Source of the DNA: Echinococcus granulosus
Taxonomy: Eukaryota > Platyhelminthes > Cestoda > Cyclophyllidea > Taeniidae
Length of the DNA stretch: 64,000 nt
Direction of reading: 5' to 3'
NCBI RefSeq assembly: GCF_000524195.1
Contig: NW_020170481.1
Span: 130,462-194,461, forward strand
Both the position numbers and the translations under genes were made by a program. Below the pieces are notes generated by a model, which searched no databases, was not told where the DNA came from, and worked only from the letters and a program-made list of their open reading frames with translations. This document shows positions 1 through 11,300 of the stretch, piece after piece (position 1 is the first letter of the stretch; each line of letters begins with the position of its first letter).

Positions 1-3000
1 ACGAGATGGTGATAATGGGGATAGTAATGAGAAGAGGGGCGGGAAGAAGCAAACCTTACATTCTTCATAATCATGAAAAATTATCCACCACCGAGTGACT
101 CATTAATTTAAGATTAAAATGAAAAAAAAATTTCCCAGTCGCCTACATTAACTTGGAAGAGAGGGCCATGGTTGTTACCTACGTGACATGTAATAAACCA
201 GTCAATCTGTTTACAGTTAGCTTGGCGACTGCTTTGGGAGAGAAACTTGAACAAACTAGTGGTTTGTCCTTAAACGGTGCACTCACTACCTTACCTTACC
301 TCACCCCACCCATCTGGGTTACCAATTTATCTCCAAAACGATCGTGCGTGCATTTGGTGTCACATATTGCAGGCTCGATCTATCCGTTGAAACGTCTTGC
401 AGAAGGCCAAACAACGATTACGGCTGAAATCTATCTGCTCAATACAACTCGGTGTGCAACACCTCATTCTTCAATTAGCAGACAAGACTGATTAGGGGGA
501 AGATTCTCCTATTCTCCATGTTGCAGAATGACACAAAGTAAGATCTTGTAAAAGAGGTTGTATTTCAGGATGAGCTGTCGGTTGAAATGGGTTGAGGAGG
601 GGCTGGATGGGATGGGGAATGGAGCACATCACACCCTCCGTCCCCTCAGTGTGTTCCTACCATACTTCACCAAGTGCTAACGACCTTGGCAGCAGCCTCG
701 GACAATCAGGCCCGAGACAAACAGTCGAGACATAAAAGTGAGACAGACGGAGGTGACTAATATACCAGGTTCATTTATTGCCTGCCAAAGGCAATGGGTG
801 TTATAAAAGCGGAGAGGGTTAGATTAGCCTGTAGCGGTGATCATTTGAATGAGCGAACCCTTTTAAGGCGCTGCCCGGAGCAGTTTAACCTTTTGGCTGT
901 TTCCAAAATGCTGAAAACTATGCGGAAAGAGGAAGGTTTAACCAAGAATGAGTGCTATCAAAGACGCAGTTGGTAAACTACCAGAAAAGTCCTACGATCA
1001 GGTACTATTTACAGCGACGAGGACGCAGAAAGAGAGCAAATCGGCGGACAACTTTAACTCCTGGGAGACAAAAGTCAATTCCTATGCTCATACACTTGGC
1101 CAAACTAAATAGTGCTGGAGAGGAGGGTCGGGGGGAAATGAACGTGAGTACATACAACGAATGGCACTGGGAAGTAGACTAGACAGGGTAGAGCATGCAG
1201 TTTTTCGCGCATAGATGAAGTTAACTATTCTCCTCTTTTTCACAGTGACTCAGTTGACCCTACACGGACCTCATGCATACATCATGCTAACAGCGAAGGA
1301 TCTAATTATCACCCATCTTGTAAGACAAAAAAGGACCGGAAGGAACTAGAATTGTTTAGGTGAGCGAATGGGGACGGGAAGAGGGGGGAAGGGGGGGGGG
1401 AAGGATGAGAAAGTGTGCATAACTTACCTCGCAGTCGTCTGTCGATTTCTGAAAATGAATGATGACAAAGTGAAACACATGCAGTTTAGCAATACACCTG
1501 CCACGCGCCTATCTTTGTCACATCTTTGAAAAGGAGATCATCAGAGGTACTAGTACAATTAAGCATATATGACTTCCTTTTGTACACGAAAAAAGAAAAT
1601 GGAGAACGCGCCCTCATCTGAATGCTAGGCCCTTCAGTTCACGGGCCAAGAAAGAAGGGATAAACTGACATACCACACGGTGAGCTTTGCAACTGTTGGC
1701 ACGAAGTAAGTCGCTCAAAGGTCGTCCGCAAGGAAAAAAGAAGTCAGGAAATCGGCTGAAGTGGCGATATGAGAACCATCACAGAGCAAGAAAACATTTA
1801 AACCATAAATGGATTACAAAGAAGCCTAAAAGTAAAGGCAGTTACAGCCTTCACTTTCTTTTCTATCGTAAGGAAATTAAAGGTAACTCAGTCATTTTTC
1901 GCCCTCTTTTTTAACGTAAAAGGGAGTATTAGTTTACAAAGGTAACAAGTACGAATCCGAGGAAGAGTGTGATTTAACTATAAAAAGGAAAGAGAGAAAG
2001 GGAGGCAAGAGATTCAGCATTGAAGGAATTTTATAAACTTTCAACAAAAGATTTGATGACATCACTCCCACGTTTGTTTCTAGACGTTCAATGTCACGCT
2101 GCTGGATGACGTCTGTGCAGTGGCAAAAACTTGACTTAAAATGGGAAATGGGCATGAGAGGTGCTACGCTGTGGCAAGTATATTCCAAGCAGAAAATTGT
2201 CAGTAGTAAGGGAGGTGATTGCTCTGACGCGTCTAGGGAGGGTAGGAGGACGAGAACAAACACAGAGCATGGGAAGACATTTTGAGTGACAGATTAGGGT
2301 TAGACAGTGGGGAAAATAATCCCTCACTAGGAGACAAGAGAAGTTACATTCTACAATCCATAACAATGTCATTTGTTCTCCATGAGAGTCGTAGAAGTGA
2401 GGAGCACTTTTGTCTTGTCAACTTGCCAAAAATTGATGAACCGAGTCAGGTGTTTGCACTGAACCAAAGGTCGTGCAGTTCGCTAATTGTTGTACCGAAT
2501 CAAGAAAATCATTGTCAGCGCATAGAATAAATAATGAGAACTGAGTGCGCAAGAAGTATCGATAAGGAGCGCAGGATTAATGAAACAAGGCGAAAGCAAA
2601 CTGACAAAAGACGAGAGACAGGATACGCAGTGATTTCAGCCCTCAGAAGAATTGCTGATGTCAGACAAAACCGCGAAAATAACCCTTTTTAAGAAGGAAA
2701 AAATGCCACGGGAATGCCTTTATGGAGAAAAGTCGGCAGGAAACAACGCGGAGGGGGAGCAGTAGAGAAGGGTAGGAAGGAATCCAATTACGCTCTCGAC
2801 ACAAAGCCAGGGGAGACGCGTGAAATGCCAAAAGAGCGTGGGATGAATGAAAGGCTAAATTAATTGGAATTCAGTTCAAGAGGGGCTGTTATTTTCTACA
2901 CATTGGAAAAGTTCCTGAGATGAAGTCATTATTTGCGTAGAAGAGTCTTTTTAAAAGAATGAGGGTGAGAGAGCTACACCGGTACAATAAATATTGCATC

Positions 3001-3653
3001 TTTGAAGCTGGTAGACAGCTGAGTGGTGAATCACATTGCTTCTTCACCCCAGACCATCTTTAGCAATCAAAATTACTGCACAAGAGAGGCATAAAATCGG
3101 CAAACGAGTAGGTGAAGTAGAGGCGGCGCAGATTTTACCTAAACCGGAATGAGATGATGACCCTTTAAAATGTGCCGAAGCCAAAGGATAGAAATGCAGA
3201 TGTAGGACAATTATTGTGGTGAATCGCGCCGCTTCCGCAACCAGTAAATCTACTTCTCAGCAGTCCGTCTCTTTGCCTCTCAAAATTAGGTGATAAAACG
3301 TTAGAAGAGGGAAGATTCTGAAAGTACCCGGACAAATATTGCTTGTTCCCTTTCGCATAAATTCAGGCTACAGTATATAAGTGCGATTCAGGAGAAGGGT
3401 GTGCAAACAATGGGCAGATGGGTAACTAGACCAGTTAGGTAGGGTAAAATGACCCTAAATGGATGTAAGAACCAGTTATAGACGCGATATACCTCTGAAG
3501 CTGTAAGTGTTTTGATTCGGACGATGAATCGCATTGTATCAAGTGCCCAACCAATAAATTCACCCTCTAAAGACCTCACAATAATGCCTCTCAAACCAAG
3601 GCACAGTAGGGCTTTTCAAAAGGGAGATTTTGATAGGAAGACACTGAGCAAAC
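1..3653. other. No recognisable gene; flank or intron of the RING gene
   Basis: Only short open frames without recognisable domains are present. If the RING exon at 3654-3827 belongs to a longer minus-strand gene, this stretch would be its first large intron, but no exon carrying the missing final RING cysteines was found. A purine-rich tract with runs of G lies near 1371-1412, and another G-rich patch lies near 590-625. Confidence 0.5.
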
Positions 3654-3827
3654 CTGAGTCTCGAGGATACGTTCCAAACAAGTGCGGCAGACGGTGTGAG
3701 AGCAGGGCAATAGTTTGGCAGAATGAGCAGCCGAGTCGTAGCCGGACAGACAGGTCCCACAGGTGAGAAAGCTCTCCGAGAAGTCCTCTACATTGATCAT
3801 CATCGTTTCCACCAAATGCGAAGACAT
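3654..3827 (-). CDS. RING-finger E3 ligase, N-terminal exon only (TRIM/NHL-like)
   Basis: Reading leftwards from an ATG at 3827 the exon gives 58 codons, ending at a GT donor after the codons for ETQ. It contains a zinc-ligand series CGTC-x13-C-x-H-x2-C-x2-C (CGTCLSGYD, then LLPCSHTVCRTCLERI), which is the first six ligands of a C3HC4 RING. The spacing and the LLPCSHTVCRTCL block resemble TRIM2/TRIM3/NHL-1-type ubiquitin ligases, in which the last CPxC pair follows after roughly 10-20 residues. Here that pair must lie in a downstream exon at lower coordinates, and I could not find one in this window. The RING identity is well supported; the subfamily is inference. It could also be an isolated pseudo-exon if no second half exists. 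Confidence 0.6.
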
Positions 3828-5369
3828 CTAAAAGGTGATTTTAATGGAGTTTCAATGGCGCTCTAAGTAAAGGGGACGCCGGAGGAAAGACAAATGAAGA
3901 GTGGATTTATTTCGCTGGTATGCAGAATGAAAAAAAGCGAGCTGGGAGCCAAATGGAGATGAGGAGAAGAGAAGCAGGGAAATGGAGAGGAGACGCTTTA
4001 CTTCAAGTAAAAGTGACATGCGGTAAGCACTGTGAGCACACTTACGAGGGTAAGGATCATTTTTGTGATTTGGTGCTTTACAATGCTGCAAATGAAAGTG
4101 CAAAGTAGGCCGCTTTACAACCATTCATATTGAAGGCGAACTTACGAAACACTGGGATTGGAAATGTGGTAAAAAAATCCAAGGGCTAAATGAAATTGTG
4201 GTCATCCTACGATTTATAGATGGTAAGTCACAGCAGCATTAGAAGGCAGTAAAAGTTTATGCGTGTCTAGATATTTAACCAAATCTGATTTGATTCAGTG
4301 ATTCACGATTCGAGCACTACTTGAATTCGTCAACTACAAATGAATCATAAGAATTTAGAAATTTGGTAAAGGATTGTTGGGTAATGTAGGCCAATGACAT
4401 TTCTCATCAGTACTTGGCTTCTTCTTAAACCTAATTAGACGGATTGATAAATAGGTGGGTGAGGGATTGAAAAGAAGTAGAAACTAGTATGGTATTCGTT
4501 GAAAATAAATTTCTGAAGTACAGCAAAAAGCATCATCAGGGACAATAGGAAAAAGTGATGTAGTTACAAGAAGGCATGTTTTCAAAAAAGCTCAAAATAC
4601 CAAGATGGGGGAAGTGAGAGAATCAAGATATCTAGGAAGCCAGTAATGCGCACCTTTGTGCCGTTTTAACTTGCAATCATCACAAAACCACTGTAACAAA
4701 AACCCAGTAGAATCCACAAGTCACCTCGCAGGAGCTACCACCCAATGATTGGCGAGGTGGAGGTCATTTGCTTCAGCCTATCCATTTTAAGCAAAATTTA
4801 TGAAGAGCCTATATGTGTTATGTTTGTAAATCTGTTTCAAATATAATAAAATCCTCAAAGTATGCATAACCAATTGAAAGTGTAAGTATTTTAAGCAACA
4901 AAACAGATAGAAATAAAGATTTTTGGAATGAGAAGATAAATTTGCTAGCAATAAATTTCATTTGGTTGCAACCAGAAATGTCGAGTTCTCTCTATTTTTG
5001 ATTACTATAACAGGATATGAATTTATCATGTTGTGAGCAGTTCAACTTATTGTGTCTCAAAATTCGGTTATGCAAATTTATAAAACAGGAAAGCTTTCCA
5101 CTCTATTTATTAAGTCTTTTTTAAAGAAATGCTGCTGCAAAACATTGCACAGCAGTCACGCGTCCTCTTAAATGAAAGTATTACTTATCTAGAGGAAAAA
5201 TTTTGTGATATATGGAAATCTTTGTGGAGGAGTAATTTGATAATTTACTCAACTGTTTCTCTAATAATATCAACCCTTTGGACTCCACGTATTTTTCTTT
5301 GGCGTTATGAGTCTCATCTAAAAGCAGGAAGTCAAAATGCTTAAAAGAATCTGATTTGTTTCCATACAG
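3828..5369. other. Intergenic; nothing supported
   Basis: The sequence is A/T-rich, especially at 4240-5110. It contains short open frames on both strands with no recognisable domain and no convincing acceptor-exon-donor arrangement. Confidence 0.5.
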
Positions 5370-5878
5370 GAGGGATGGGAGGCTGTTGTCGTGGCCCGGA
5401 GACCAGGACGCTGTGCAAAGGAGGACCCCCAAGTGCTCGCGAAATCAAAACGAGAAGGTAACCAAGTGTTAAGCATTACAGCACTTCTGCCGAATTACAT
5501 GGTGCACTAGCACACCCATAGCTTAGGGGCCTTATTTTTCACTGGTGCAGTCCGGCGCGAATTCCCCACGCTGGTGGCAGTGGTGGAAGAGTCCAAACCG
5601 GGATTTTAGCTGAATCTGCACGAAATATCTACAGAAAAGACAAAAATAACTTATATTTTTCCTCCTGGTGGCGCTCAGGCACTATATCCCAAATGGATTC
5701 ATTGTCCATGCGGTTGGGCTTGGAAGTTAGGTTTCCTTCCGTTGCATTTCTTCCGCTTCGCCTTCGAGCTCCTGTCTCGAAGACGAATGTAACTTTATGC
5801 CATGACCTGTTAAGCGCGGTGTGGAAGGTTGACCACACAGTCGAGCAATGGATTTGTTGCTCGAGAAGAATAAAGTGA
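5370..5878 (+). CDS. Candidate two-exon small protein, unrecognised
   Basis: A strong acceptor (TTTCCATACAG) ends at 5369. Six bases into the exon an ATG at 5375 opens a frame beginning MGGCCRGPETR, which runs to a GT donor at 5458. A second acceptor (TGGTGCAG) ends at 5550. Joining 5375-5457 to 5551-5878 keeps one open frame of 136 codons plus stop. The MGGCC start could be an acylation signal. An AATAAA at 5869-5874 abuts the stop, which is unusual. A competing frame across the same junction, starting EGWEAVVVARR and ending EESKPGF at about 5609, is also phase-compatible, and the minus strand of the second exon is open as well. I recognise no family; the splice signals are better evidence than the protein. 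Confidence 0.3.
5869..5874 (+). terminator. AATAAA polyadenylation-type hexamer
   Basis: A canonical hexamer lies two bases before the stop codon of the candidate frame ending at 5878. It marks a possible 3' end of a plus-strand transcript. Confidence 0.3.
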
Positions 5879-6736
5879 ATATTCGATGTTTTAATTTGTC
5901 AATTTATTCTTTGCCTCCTTTTTGACCGGTTCAGCGGCTCTATTGTCTGCCAACCAAGACAAACATGGGGGCGATTGACTCCCTGCCGTACTAGCGACGC
6001 TAGGCTACGATAGTATCTGAACGATGATTGGCATCACTGTTGAGATACAGTGCCCGCACAACGTGATGAGATTACGGAGAAGACCAGTCCAACGCGGTCG
6101 GTGACACAACAACATAAATCACATATCCGTAGGTTAAGCGTTTTATTGACTCAGACAATTAAATGGACGCTGTCATCCTGCGCCTCCCTCTTCTGTTGTG
6201 CTTTCAGCGTCACAACCACAACCACCATTGCCTTCAATGGCTGGGCACAAACTCTACCATTTCTAACAGGCTCCGACATTCACAAGGAGTCTACGTGAGC
6301 AGCCACATCTGAATCAAACTTCAATTACTCCCCAGGCGAAAGAAAGCTAACCGTTCTGAGACCTACATCGTTATATACGGTTTCTGCTCACTGACCACGT
6401 TAGGCACCTCAAGGTATGGACAGCCTCTACCCGGTTTCGAGTCAACTTCCAAAGTTGGTTCATTCCTGAATAAGACCAAAATCATCCACCGAAAGAGGAT
6501 CTTTCAGGAGAGACAAAAAACACTAAGATTTGCGGACCTTCAACATTACTCAAAAAACCATGGACATGATAAAACAATGGCTTGCCGATTCATTCATTCA
6601 CCTACTAGTTTAAGTGAATCATTAAATATGGTATGAATCAAAGGGAGCAAGAATTTTGCTGAAAACATATAATTGCTTCAATAAACAAACAGCAAAATAA
6701 AGTAGCTGTTTTTACAAAGACACATACACCGGGAAA
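5879..6736. other. Intergenic; 3' side of the LEM gene
   Basis: No domain-bearing frame was found. The part next to 6736 should contain the 3' UTR of the LEM-domain gene. Confidence 0.5.
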
Positions 6737-7241
6737 CTAGAACAGCAAATCTCTGTAAAAGATAGTTGCAGCCAATAAGATGTTCAAGATTACGAAACCA
6801 ACAGCAACAACCATGGGGAACTTTGATCTGTGCTGTTGTTCCTCCACCTTTTTTGTGTGAATGTTGAGGCGATTGGTGGTAGGAGCAGTATCTCCAGCCC
6901 CAAAATTGTGCCTTAGGTGAACGTCGACATCCCCATCTTTGTCCTCCTCATCAGAGCTACCTTCACTGGCTTCACTGTCATGCAGGTTAATATGGCTAAA
7001 AACAGCTTACTTTTCCGGATATTCAGCATCAGCTAGAAATCCATACTCTGATTAAATGAATATGGACTTACGATTTATCAATTTGAAAAGCTTCCTCCTC
7101 AGTAATTCTCTAACCGCGTCATCTATGAAATAAAAGTGGAGAGAAGATGACACCTGTAATTGGCGGCGGCGCATAACCATTTTCCTCCAACTGTTCTCGC
7201 AAATCATCATCAGATAAGCTTTTGAGCTCAGAGATGTCCAT
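6737..7241 (-). CDS. Small LEM-domain, tail-anchored nuclear envelope protein (emerin-like)
   Basis: Four exons join in phase: 7241-7154, 7122-7072, 7032-7011 and 6974-6737. Together they give 132 residues. Residues 1-10 read MDISELKSLS and continue through DDDLREQLEENGY to VRELLRRKLFKLI at about 35-47, which is the two-helix LEM fold that binds barrier-to-autointegration factor in emerin, LAP2 and MAN1. An acidic Ser/Glu/Asp linker follows (SEGSSDEEDKDGD). A basic KK/RSK segment precedes one hydrophobic span, VVAVGFVILNILLAATIF, five residues before the stop. This predicts a type II tail anchor in the inner nuclear membrane. The protein is about half the length of human emerin. The introns are 31, 39 and 36 nt; the 22-nt third exon is the least certain piece. 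Confidence 0.75.
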
Positions 7242-8344
7242 ACTGAACACCACAAATTGGAAATAGGGACGTGGAAGTTCGGGCCAATTGGAAGCCGAGG
7301 CTGAGCCACAACATACCAAATGGTCATGTCAAATATGGCGTGCGCGAATAACAATATCTTTCTTGAATCATGTTTTTGTTAAAACTCCAGAAAAATACGT
7401 CAAAAAATTGTATTCAAATAAGGTAATCATGGAGACTGGAGGATAAAGATGAATAAGGATTAAATGCTAAAATTTGTCAATTGTGCCATACTGCGCTTAC
7501 AATCAAACCATCTGTTTACGCAGAGAAAAGTTTAGCATTAAGATATATACGAAAATTTAACCTTGTGATGATCAACTTTTTCGTGCTATTTGCATTCGGT
7601 GAAATTTTTCTTCATTTGGCTGTCTAGTCCAGGAACTTCTGTTACATTTAACCATTTCTGTATGGTATGGTAAAATTAGTTTTAATCTATTTAATAGTGT
7701 AGTAACCACATGCAGCTTATTTAAATTGGCGTCCTTTGTCGTTCTTTAAATAGCATTTGACTTTATAGGATTAAGTAAAACGATGAAAATCTTCGTTACT
7801 AATCCTAAAAGGAATCGGTTTCAGCCAGCCTTAATATCACTGTCATCAGTTACAAGCATAGATATCGTAGGAAAGTCTACATCAAAACCGCATAGTTCAT
7901 AAAGTGCTCCGTAATTAATACCTTTATTACCTTTCCTAAAGAGAAAAAAACTTTGTGAGCTTGTAAGGGCACATATTTAAGTCGCCTTGATAGGCAATCC
8001 TTTAATGTCTTTGTTTCATATGTGTTATTTAATTACAAGTCTTTCTCTTACATTATACTCAGTTTAACCGTGCTTCTTCTATGATAGGCTATTTCAATGT
8101 GTCTTTAAACCATTTTGGCTTTTTGGTTTGCATAATTCTAAGAACAACTGACTTTGATTATGGCCATATCGACCAACTTACGTACATATTAATCCATCCG
8201 GTACTTTACTGCAGGAATCCTCTCATCTTCATCAAATGCACACAAAACGTGATCTAGGATAATTTAACGGCCTTTTGTTTTGTATTGTCCTGTCTTTTTG
8301 ATTTGCTTTACATATTTAGTAAAACGCTTTATTGCTGCTTGGAC
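7242..8344. other. Divergent intergenic region between the LEM gene and the CCDC162-like gene
   Basis: About 1.1 kb of A/T-rich sequence separates two head-to-head coding starts, at 7241 on the minus strand and 8345 on the plus strand. It presumably holds both promoters and 5' UTRs. I see no distinct motif that I would name. Confidence 0.5.
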
Positions 8345-11300
8345 ATGGATGACGAGGAAGACTTTTTAAGGATACAAGAAGAAGGCCTGAAATCCGACTT
8401 TCAGGACTTGAAAGCCCAAATTGAGGAGAATGAAATAATTCACGGTATTCCTTCAAGAGGAATGAGGTAGATAATTTTGGCTTCTTCGGTCTATTTTGCA
8501 CATTTTACAGCTCTTTCTACATTCCACGCGATCCGGAGCACTTTCGACGCAGACGCAAGCTTATTCTGCAACGAACCCTGCAAGTGACCTCACCCATGGA
8601 ACTGGTGGTTCAGGCAGACCAGATGGTTGCCGATCAGGAAACTTGTAAAAAAGGCGAATTTAATGCTTCTACAATCCCTCCTCTTCTACTTCAGGTAATA
8701 GTCTTAATATACCACTCTTTTGTTTCAGTACTTCTTGGACAGAATGAGTGAGATTGTGAGTGCAAAGCATCTGCTCATGCTACGCTGGAAACGCTACTGC
8801 TCAGGCACCATGAAAGTTGAGAAAGTCTATAAAGACTACCTTCAGGTTATCGAGTAAGTTGGGGCACAGTTTGTGACACTGTATCTTCACAGACGTCTAA
8901 CAGAGGAATACCTGGAGTGCAGTTCCCGAGCTCATCGATTATCCACGGCAGATGAGGCCTTATTAGCTGGAAATGATGGAGGTCTAGAGGAGGTGGAATT
9001 TGACGACTTTTTGATCTACTGGAGAGCGATTATCATTAAGTTACAATCACAGACCTACTTTAAACAGCTCATCCAAGTACTTCTGACATCAGTTGTTACC
9101 CTAACCTTCTGCTTTAGCTTATCAAGTGGTTTCCCTATGGCCATCGTGAAGGCTTCAAACAAGACCTCTTGGTAAGACCTTTCCACTCATACAAAGATGA
9201 GACATGTAGAAACAGCCCTACCACCTATCTCACTACGAAGAGGACGGTGGTATTCGGCAGATGCTAAACCTTGTCCTGGAAAAAGGTCCGGCAACAGTCC
9301 GTGCTGCACTGGCCAATGGGGTGAGCAGCAGCACTAGTGAAGATGGTGGCGAACCAATTGAAGGTGCTGTGGAGGCTCCTGTTTCCGCTGTTCCTACCGC
9401 TGTCACCTCCACGGCGGAGACTGAGAAAGACACCGACACAGACGAGGCTGCAGGTGAGGCGAGTGCTCCTGCTGCCATGGATGCCCCCAGTAAATTAAGC
9501 AACTCGGAGAGTAACGATGGTGTAAGTCAACGAGCAGAGGAGTTGATGGTTCACACCGGTGGCACGACCAGCTCACAGGATGGCGCAGCTCCAGGTGCAC
9601 CTACTCCACCTAAATCATCCGCCGTTACGTCTACCACTATCGGTACTTCGGCAACAGGAGCCATAGCGGCATCAGTACCAACAGAATCGTCTTTGCGTGC
9701 ATCTAAGAAACGCGGGCAGACAATGACCGGGGGTATTGAGTTGGGCGCGATTGATCAGGCATTTCGATTCTCTGAGCACGCACCCCAGCCCCCCGGAATG
9801 TTTATGGCGCAGTTGGGTGGATCAGGTATCCCTCTGCCTCCCACGACAACAAACATTCAGTACGCTGCGAGTGGAGGTGGCCTTGTGATCAACGAACGAT
9901 ACCACGGTCTACCTCTTCACACCAATGATCTGGCGAGTATTCGACCCCACTTGACCATTTTTGTTAAGGCCTATGGAATTGACATTGTGAGTTGGTACAG
10001 AGGGGAATAACTGCCCCTAAAAATTAACAAAAAGGCGAGAAATCTTTATTTATTTTGTAGAATATTCAAACAATCCGCTCGGCAGCAGATGAAATGGAGC
10101 TTTTTGCAGTGATTAATAGAAATTTTCGACGATTGTTTTTAGAGCAAGAGGAGATGCTAACTTTTAAAACCTACGACGCGACATCAGTAAGTCAGACGAG
10201 TTTATGGCGGGGGGTGACGTTGTCGCTTGTCATGACGACTCGGTGTAATGTTTCGAGTCTTCTTAACTCCGATTTTTTGTGCATAAGTATGGGTCACTTT
10301 ACTGACAGCCAGAGCACTTTCTTGGTATTTTGAATCCTTATATCATTTAAACCTCACGTTCAGCTCTATTCTGGAGCTGTAGAGGCATCACGAATACCGT
10401 AGGAGGTATGTTTATGGAGCTGATGCTGCTTTTTTACTTTATGATAATAAGTAGTAATAACAGGCGTCAAGAACTAACTCATTATTTATTTCTTAGGGAA
10501 GACTTATTCTCCAAAATTAAATTCTCCAAGAAATCAAACATTCCTGCATTATTTTTAATGCTTCTTTGAAATAATAGTTAATGAGAACTTGCTTTAATAT
10601 AAATTTTTATATTAATAAAGTAGGGATTTGGTAAGTCAATTAGTATATCATGCTCAATGCCATTTACAGAGTGGTACGGAGCGCTGGGGCTTGGACTCAC
10701 CGTCACATGCAATGAAAAAACCTTCCAATTGGCTACCGTTTATAAAATTGAAGCCGAAACGAAATGCTGATCTGGTGAAGAGCATGATGGAATTGCGCTG
10801 TGTCGGCAATGTCGACGAGGTCCTCCGCTCATTAGCTGCCTTCCTAAAGATTAATAAGCCTGAGGTGAGTCCGCTGATTAGCTGACATCGCGGTTTCTGA
10901 CTGAATTTATTAAGTTAATACTGGTGCCTCATTAGGGACTTTTGGAAGTGGGTTTGAAAGCATGGAAATGGATCGGCATCCCATATATATCCAAGTATCC
11001 ACTCATCTTGGACTAAGTATATCTAGCAGTCTGAATTGGGGTATTTCTGAGTTAGAGGAATCTTATTTGCCTGCAATCCTAGCAAGAACTGTGGAAAGTT
11101 GAGTGATGAATCATTGAGCATTCAAAAGTTCACTACAGTCTTAAAAGTACGGTGTTTGCTCTAATATTGGGGAAGAAAAGTGGTGCCTAAAAGTTCCACC
11201 TTCCTCCACTCCTCTCCGCATTTTAGCGTGTACAAGATGCTCTTCGGCACCATGCTATGCTAGTTCAACACCCACCAATCGTTCACGCAGCCTCTGTCGT

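Noticed and set aside
153..491. A 112-codon plus-strand open frame
   Set aside because: No recognisable domain, no splice context and no coding-like neighbours; kept as part of the unannotated left flank.
8650..8694. A possible 45-nt intron ending CTTCTACTTCAG in the second CCDC162-like exon
   Set aside because: Removing it would leave the adjacent GTAATAGTC segment as exon, which is itself the donor of a well-formed 34-nt intron; the simpler model keeps 8511-8694 as exon, though alternative splicing is possible.
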